NCBI GenBank assembly: GCA_963383645.1
Contig: OY726569.1
Coordinates: 30,275,592-30,339,591 of the forward strand
Origin: Muscardinus avellanarius
Lineage: Eukaryota; Chordata; Mammalia; Rodentia; Gliridae
Length of the DNA: 64,000 nt
Direction: 5' to 3'
Below, one piece after another: positions 57,184 through 64,000 of the stretch. Positions within the stretch are counted from its first letter, which is position 1, and each line of letters opens with the position of its first letter. The position numbers and the translations under genes were made by a program. The notes under the pieces were generated by a model. It saw only the letters and a list, made by a program, of their open reading frames with translations, ran no database searches and had not been told where the DNA came from.

Positions 57184-60013
57184 TCAGGCTAGGGAGGCCG
57201 AGGGAGGTCCAGTTCGTGCCAAGTCTGTGTTCAGAAAGTAGGTACAGAGCTGCCCTTTGCCTTTAACCTTGATGACGCCCCGGATGTAGCATGTGTAGCC
57301 CAGGGACTGTAGTGCCCGGGCCGTCTCCTCAGTCACCTGTAATTGGAGGGCAGTAAGGGAGGGGCTGGCTTATCCCCCCACCCCATGCCTCCAATACGGC
57401 TCACTCACCTGGATCTTGCCAAGGACTCCTGTACTCTCCATGCGACTGGCCACGTTCACTGTGTTGCCCCAGATGTCATATTGTGGCTTCTGGGCCCCAA
57501 TCACTCCAGCTACGACTGGGCCGTGGTTCAGTCCTGAACAAGGAATGTGGTAAAGAGGGGCTCTGATGGGAGGAACTTTGAAGAGGAAGCACAAGGAACT
57601 GGGAGAGGAAGGGCCTGGGGCCTTAAAGGAGAGGAGGGGTCTCTGGGGCTAGAGGACCGTGTCTTAGGGAAAGGAGGGGCTGAGCCTCTTAGCATCTGGC
57701 CCAGCAGCTTCCTGTCCTATGTAAGTCTGGGCGGGGAGGGTCCAGGGATGAGCTGTGGAGCAGCTCACAAAGGACCCAGAGTGCGGAGAGCTTAGGACGG
57801 CGAGGAGGTGCCACCCTGCCCCGGCCAGCGGGGGCCCTCACCCACACGCAGGCGGAAGTTGTTGAATGAGTGCTTGTTGATGACGTCCAGCTTAGACCCC
57901 ATGGCCACTGCAAATTCCACCATGGTGCCGAGGTGGCTGCAGCTTCGCTCAGCGTCCTGGCAATGGACCCGCCCACCGGGATGAGCCAGTGAGGGCACAG
58001 GGTAAGTCCCACTCGTGGGCCCTCCGGAGAGCCCGGGGGAGGGTTGTTAGTAAGGGCGAGGGAGGGCTGTACCTGTTGTGCATCTTGTCCAGAGGTGGCG
58101 TTCAAGCCTGTGGCTGCCATGTAGGTGCTGCAAATAGTTTTGATTTTCTCCACTCCACTGAACTTGGGCTTGGAGAGCAGCTGGGTGGAGAGGAGGCCTT
58201 GTCCCCCAGTCTCTCTCGCGCATTCCCTCCCCTCTCCCAAAGCTCAGCCAGTGGCCCTTGGAGGCTGAAGGACCAGGCTGTGGAGTTGGGGATGGCCACC
58301 GGAAGGAGAGAGTGGGTAATGGGCAGTGTTGGTGGAAAGGGCAGATCTGGGGCACCAGAGGAAGGAGGGCATGCTGGGGGGAGGGGGATGCAGGCAGGAC
58401 TGGCCTTATGGCCAGGAGAGCAAAGAGGAAAAGGGATGGTGGAAAATTCTAGAATCCAGGACATAGCGGGAGTTGTCACCTCATCAAAATCAGCGATTAT
58501 TTCATTGAGGAGCCGCAGACACTCTAGTCCCTCGTGGTTGATGTTGGATTCAGAGTAAAACTCCTTAAAGTCCGGGACCGAGGCGAAGAGGACGCAGACA
58601 CACTCGTAGGACTGGTGGTAGAGGTCCTGGGGTGGGGGCAGGAGGATGTGTGAGGGGCGTATGTGGAGTCCTTCCCTTGCTGGGTATGCATGGGGTCCTC
58701 CTGCCTGGAGCCGCACTCCTAGCCCGTCTACTTAAGAAGTGTTGGGAAGGAGGTAGAGAAGGGCCAGGCTCAAAGACCTGGTGTCACTGTGATTCCGGGA
58801 GACAGAGGTTTGGGGTTAGGATCCCTCCCTCATAGCTATGTCTGTGAGGGGACTCACTCTTAGAATTGGAATCATGTCAGTCGGAATTATTTTTTTTATC
58901 CTAGTTTTTTGCTGAATGGTGTTAAGTCAGCTTACAAAGATAGCTACAATCTGGAAGAGAACATAAAGCAATAGGGAGAGTGGGACCAAGGGAAAACTAT
59001 AAACAGAGAATCAGATTGGAGGTTGATTCACAAAATGGATGCTATGAAGTCCTTATTAATCCTAGATTTTGGCTCTCTTTTTTTTTTTTGTGGTAACTGG
59101 GGATTGAACCCAGGGGTATTCTATCTCTGAGCGACACCCTCAGCCCTAATTCATTCTTATTTTGAAACAAGGTCTTGCTGGGTTGATGGGAGTCACTACT
59201 TGCTGAGGCTGTCCTTGAACATGTGATCCTCCTGTCTCAGCCTCCCAAGTACCTGGCTCTGAGCTTTTTTTTTTTTTTTTTTTTTTTTGTGATACTGGGG
59301 TTCCTGGAAGCCCGTCTACCTCCGGGCTACACTCCCAGACCTATTTTTACATTTTTATTTGGAAACAGGGTCTCCTAAGCCAGAGCGCGTGCGGCTGGCT
59401 TCGAACCTGCGAGATCCTCCTGTCTCCGCCTCCCAAGCGTGGGGATTACAAGCGTGCGCCACCACGCCCGGCTATGGCTCTGAGCTTTTTAACAGCCGAT
59501 GTGAAGAGAGAAATGGGCTCTATCCATAAGAAACCAGAAGTAGAGCTACTTCTGATTTTGAGAGGAGAGAGCAGGTGGTGGAGACATAATGCTGTGAAAT
59601 AGCTCCTCATCCCCCAGTAGAAGGCAAGAGCATTTCCACAGCTTTTAAAAAGGCTTGGCAGTGGTGGTAGAAAAGATGGTGCAAATATGTGGGCAGTTTT
59701 CTGATGGTTTGGCTATAGCAAGATTTCTAAGTGTCTAGGACAGCATCGTCCAACAGGAATTTCTCCTTGGATGAAACATTCGGTAGATGTGCTGTCAAAA
59801 TGGTGGTCACTGAGCCGGGCGTGGTGGTGCGTGCCTGTAATCCTAGTACTTGGGAGACTGAGACAGGAGAATACAGGTTCGTGGACAGCCTCATCTACTT
59901 AGGCCCTCCACAACTTAGTGAGACCCTGTTTCAAAATAAAGAATAAAAAAATCAGGCTAGGGGTGTAGCTCAGAGGTAGAATGTCCCGGGTTCAATCCCC
60001 AGCACCACCACCA

Positions 60014-60056
<43 letters not shown>

Positions 60057-63026
60057 GGTGGCTGCTAATTGTGGTTGTTGAACACTTAAAATACAGTGAG
60101 TTCAACCAAGAAACTTTTTTCATTGTTATTAATTTTAATGTGAATGGCCACATGTGGCGAACGGCTCCCATATTGGATATTGCAAGGCTGGAGGGACGGG
60201 TGGACTGTGCCTTCTGGAAGTCTCTCACCAGAGTCTCAGATCTCATGAAAACAGAGGCATCTGGCAGGGACAAGAGCTTGGGTGACAGCCTGATCCACTG
60301 TGGGAGCCCAGAGAAGACGGGCCAAGGGCCAAGAGTCTCATCCAAACTCAGTCCCTAGGGCATCTGGGGCTCAGGAGCCAGGGGGCGGGAGGCACCTCGT
60401 TACGTCGGTTCTGGCCAATGAACTGGGGGGCCACGTGCGCCGGGAGCACGTTCTCCAGGAGCAGCCGGGTCAGGTTCTCCATGGTCTCCGTCTCCTCCCG
60501 CTCCTTCCTTAGCTTCTTCTTCCACAGGAAGTCCAGGCGGCAGTAATACTCGTTCTGGGGGTGGGGGCCAGAGGGGGACGTGAGGGGACCCCGTGCACGG
60601 GAAGCCCCAGCTCCTGACTGTTCATGCCCCACTCCATATGAATGCCTGGACGCACCCCTCCCCCGGCTTGGAGATGCGGCTTACGGTGCAGCTATCCTTG
60701 GACGGAGTCCGCCCTGGGTACTAGATTCCAACTAGGGTGTTTGGAATTGGCGGCAGATGTTCCCTCTGGGAAAGAAGAGCCTTTCCCAGGTTTGGAGGGT
60801 AGAAGGAAGAAGGGGGGGGGCTTGAGGTCACTCCCCTTGGAGAGCAAGCAAGGAGGTGGGCAGGCTCACTTAGTAACAATGGTAACACCACTTGGGCTCA
60901 ACCGGGAGGTATGAGAGGCCAAGTCACCACTCTGGGGACCACTGTTCACCATCCATGGTGGGGGGGGGAAGCCTGTGGGCTGAGCTGAGGCACTCACCTG
61001 CCGAGCCAGGACGAGGAGGGTAAAGAAGAAGATGAAGAAGGAGATGGCTCCGGTCAGCTTGGGCTCCTTCAGCACTCCTGGCCTGAGGAGGCCAAGATCA
61101 GGGTCGTCCCTCACGCTGCCCCTTCCTGGTGGCGTCCTCCCTGCCCCTGCGCCCCTGTAGCCCTCCGCCCCCTCCGCCTTCGCTCCATGGGTAGTTCAGT
61201 GAGCCAGGACGGCTATGCCGTGTCCCTTCTCACCCCGTCCCCGAGGCCACGAGCACCTCTGTCCAGCGGCCGTGCACACCTGGAGTCCGTGGGGCCGAGA
61301 TACAGGCGGGCGATGAGGCAGTCGGCCAGCCAGGCATGGGAGTGCAGGAAGATGGAGCAGGAGGCCGCCAGGCACAGCAGGAGCATCAGCAGCTTCAACT
61401 CAAAGCTCATGTGCAGAAAGAGGGAGCAGGAGAGGAAGCCCAGCACGCAGCAATGCATGGAGTACTGCGGAACCGGTGGCCAGGTGGTCAGGAGGGCGTG
61501 TACCCCGGAGGCGGGGCGGGTCTTATCTGGGGTCAGGGCTGTCATCCACACAAGGACACTGGGTGTGACTTAGGTCTATTCCAAACCATGGAACCCCTCA
61601 ATTTAGGGGTTGGGGTGCCATGGAGGGTCTGGGGAGGGAGACCCTGGCCGCGGGGAAGGGGCACTCACTGGGACGCTGATGAGAGGTAGGGACCCGGGCA
61701 GCTCCCAGGAGAGGTTGAGGGCCATGGAGGATGACACGTTTTGAGCCTGGAAAGGGCAGTCGGACGAGGCCGGTATGCAGAACTGCGGAAGGAGATGAGA
61801 AGCTGAGGGCGGGCAGCTCCTCAGGCTCCAGGGTGGCTTCAGCTGACCTAGGGATGAGTTGGGGCCAGACTCCTTCAGAAGGGTGGATCCTGCTGTTTCT
61901 GACAGGTAAGGGAACCTCGGCCTGGGGTCCTCACTGAGAGGATGCGTCTTGTGTGGACGTACTTTGTCAGCTTTTGCCAACAATGCAGCCTCTGTGGGCC
62001 TTAGCTTCCTCTTCTATAACTGAGTTGGGAGAACGATTCCTAGGTGCCTGGCAGGAACAGCATTGTAAACTCTGTAACAATTAGCCAAGTAAGCTAAGTA
62101 GTAAATATCTGACGACATCAGAAAAAGATAGGAAGGATATGGGTCAGAATGACCTTAGTGGCTGGGCATGGTGGTGCATGATTGTAATCCAGCATTTGGG
62201 AGGCTGAGACAGGAGGATCATGGTTTGCGGACAGCCTCAGCTACTTAGGGAGGCCCTCTGCAACTCAGTGAGACTCTGTTTCAAAAAATAAAGAATAATA
62301 AATAGGGCTGAGGTTGTAGCTTGGAGGTAGAATGCTCCTGGCTTCCATCTCCAGTACTGCCAAGAAAAAAAAAAATCCTTAGCGGTGATCATGCCCAGAC
62401 CCAGGAATCTTTTTTTTTTTTTTTTTTTTTTTTTTTTCAGTACAGGGGCATTCTACCTCTGGGCTACACCCTCAGCCCTATTTTTTTTTTTTTATTCTTT
62501 ATCTTGAAACAGGGTCTCACTAGGTTACAGAGGGCCTCACTAAGTAGCTTGAGGCTGGCTGCGAACCGTGATCCTCTTGTCTCAGCCTCTCAAATGCTGG
62601 GATTACAAGCATGTGCCACCACACCCGGCCAGGGATCGTCTTTCAGTCCCCCGCAGGTCCAGCGGGTCCTGATGGGGCCCCCTTTGTCCTCACCAGGCTG
62701 GCAACGGCCATGGTGAAGACCAGGAAGATGGAGGCAGTGCTCAGGGCCACTCGCAGTCCGGGCTGTGTGGCCACCAAATTAGAGAGTGCCGGCAGCCAGT
62801 GCAGCATCTTGGGGCCTTTCCGGACACACCGCTGTGGAGGGAGCGCGGGTATCTTAGCCATGGGGCTGGGGCACCTACCTTCTTTGGGTCCAGTCATGGC
62901 CACAGCTCCCCTTGACACCCCCAGGCCCCAGCCTGCCTTACCGTTAGGTGCTCTGAGAAACAGATGAAGAGGAGGAGAAGGAAGACGAGGAAGGTGATGC
63001 TGTAGGTGATGGCCAGAGCTGGGGGT
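57184..63026 (-). CDS. ADCY4: Adenylate cyclase type 4, C-terminal 12 coding exons (5' part outside window)
   Basis: Exons in transcript order are 62942-63026, 62694-62831, 61669-61782, 61280-61464, 60998-61082, 60396-60554, 58480-58626, 58073-58180, 57842-57956, 57409-57533 and 57184-57336. That is eleven segments certain by eye; any further upstream exon lies beyond 64000. Phases agree and give about 470 of roughly 1077 residues. The first four to five exons encode the second membrane cassette, with an extracellular loop bearing NVS and NLS sequons. Then comes the C2 catalytic half: [39 protein letters not shown] and KVKGKGQ. The Lys of EKIKT and Asp of YDIWG (adenine recognition), the Asn and Arg of NTVNVASR (transition state) and the Lys of KGKG (phosphate) are all present. 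The enzyme makes cAMP and is stimulated by Gs and G beta-gamma. One conserved Gly is Cys here (see findings). Confidence 0.96.
59080..59474 (-). repeat. Minus SINE followed by younger minus SINE with 16-bp TSD
   Basis: TGGCTCTGAGCTTTTT at 59254-59269 and 59475-59490. The inner subtype-2 copy (59270-59474) is almost consensus. In ADCY4 intron. Confidence 0.9.
59815..60053 (+). repeat. B1-ID SINE with about A37 tail
   Basis: Flanking short repeat AAATGGTGG before and AATATGGTGG after. In ADCY4 intron. Confidence 0.85.
62160..62630. repeat. Inverted pair of B1-ID SINEs in ADCY4 intron
   Basis: Plus copy at 62160-62373 and minus copy at 62410-62630, about 36 bp apart. Confidence 0.88.
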
Positions 63027-63304
63027 CTATGGGAAAACAAGAGGGAGGCTGTAAAGTGCCAGCATAGTCCTCTGTGCTCTGAGGGTGCTGTGCCATCCGT
63101 CTGGTGGGTGGGGAGCGGTGGAGGCGGGTGGCTGGTGGTACTGGGGATCCAGATTAGCTACTGATGGGGTCCAGACATCATGTCCTGATGTCTTGGGAAA
63201 GCTGAAGGCCTGGGACAGTGTTGGATGGAGCAGGGGGCAGGGGGATGGCTGAGGCTGTTATCAGACCCACCTCTGGGCCAATGCTCTTTAACCTGGCTGA
63301 GGGC

Positions 63305-63871
63305 TTTTGTGTTCATTTTCCTGGGACAAACCCAGGGCCTTGGACATGTTGGGCAAGCGCTCTGCCACTGAGCCAGCCCTTTAAAAAAAAATTTTTTTTT
63401 TAAATTTTGAGATAGAGTCTATGCTGTCCAGGCTGGCCTCCAGCTTGGGATCCTCTTGTTTCATTCTCCCAAGTAGCGAGGATTTACAGGCATGTGCCAC
63501 CATACCTGGCTCTGGCTGAATTTTGAATAAGACCTTACCTCTCCTAGCAGTAGACTAGAAATTTTTAATTTGCTTTTTTTTAATTTCTTTTTTAAAATTT
63601 TTAAATTTCTTTTTTTAAATTTCTTTTTTTAATTTGCTTTTTTAATTTCTTTTTTTTGGGGGGTACGGGGGATTAAACTCAGGGATGTTCTACCTCCAAG
63701 CTACACCCCCAGTGCTTTTATTTTTATTTTGAATAGGATCTTACTAAGTTGCTGAGGCTGGTCTTGAATCTGTGATCCTCTCGTCTCATCCTCCCAAGTA
63801 CTGGGATTATAGGCTTGCACCAATACATCAGGCTGAGGACCTCCTCCCCTCCTCTTTCTCTCTCACTCACT

Positions 63872-63910
<39 letters not shown>

Positions 63911-64000
63911 TGTGTGTGTGCAGTATTGGGGATTAAATCTAGAGGCAATCTACCTCCAAGCTATACCCCTTTTAATTATTTAATTTTAAATTTTTTTATA
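63305..64000 (-). repeat. Minus ID and SINE pieces, AT-rich and (TTTA)n tracts
   Basis: ID at 63325-63385 (GGGCAAGCGCTCTGCCACTG), left half 63395-63515, T-rich low-complexity 63555-63655, SINE 63658-63835, (TTTA)n 63870-63912 and a right half cut by the window end. Lies in an ADCY4 intron. Confidence 0.75.

Noticed and set aside
63027..64000. Further upstream ADCY4 exon in the window
   Set aside because: I looked on the minus strand for a continuing exon with a suitable phase and donor but saw only repeats and unique intron-like sequence.

Overview
The window is mammalian nuclear DNA, most likely from a non-murid rodent. About half of it is a dimeric SINE in which a B1 (7SL-derived) left half is joined to an ID-like (tRNA-Ala-derived) right half. 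Such B1-ID dimers are a rodent hallmark, reported from squirrel- and dormouse-type lineages. Simple ID elements, an L1 3' end, solo LTRs and old MIR copies are also present. I cannot name the species from sequence alone; beaver or squirrel relatives are only a guess.

Six protein-coding genes can be read exon by exon. Their order and orientation match the conserved block known from human 14q and mouse chr14: DHRS1(-), NOP9(+), CIDEB(-), LTB4R2(+), LTB4R(+), ADCY4(-). Positions 1-19.8 kb are intergenic, with repeats and no recognisable gene. DHRS1 runs from 34.4 down to 19.8 kb with 8 coding exons (311 aa). NOP9 runs from 34.6 to 41.7 kb with 10 exons (639 aa) and shares a CpG-rich divergent promoter with DHRS1. 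CIDEB lies at 44.7-41.8 kb with 5 coding exons (219 aa) and is tail-to-tail with NOP9, their 3' ends about 100 bp apart or overlapping. The two leukotriene B4 receptors follow as single-exon coding regions: LTB4R2 at 48.0-49.1 kb (358 aa) and LTB4R at 53.5-54.5 kb (355 aa). ADCY4 enters from the right edge; its last 12 coding exons (about 470 C-terminal residues: second membrane cassette plus C2 domain) lie between 63.0 and 57.2 kb.

The genes do not form one pathway. LTB4R2 and LTB4R are a receptor pair for the same lipid mediator and signal through G proteins, and ADCY4 is a G-protein-regulated cyclase. DHRS1 is an ER-type short-chain dehydrogenase/reductase, NOP9 acts in nucleolar 18S rRNA maturation, and CIDEB acts on hepatic lipid droplets and VLDL.

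I found no sign of a new molecular system. The points most worth a second look are a Gly-to-Cys change in a highly conserved ADCY4 C2 motif; many SINE insertions dated by visible target-site duplications, including sites hit twice and inverted nested pairs; two solo LTRs in a DHRS1 intron; the packed NOP9/CIDEB 3' ends; and an unassigned stretch at 4.1-5.1 kb.
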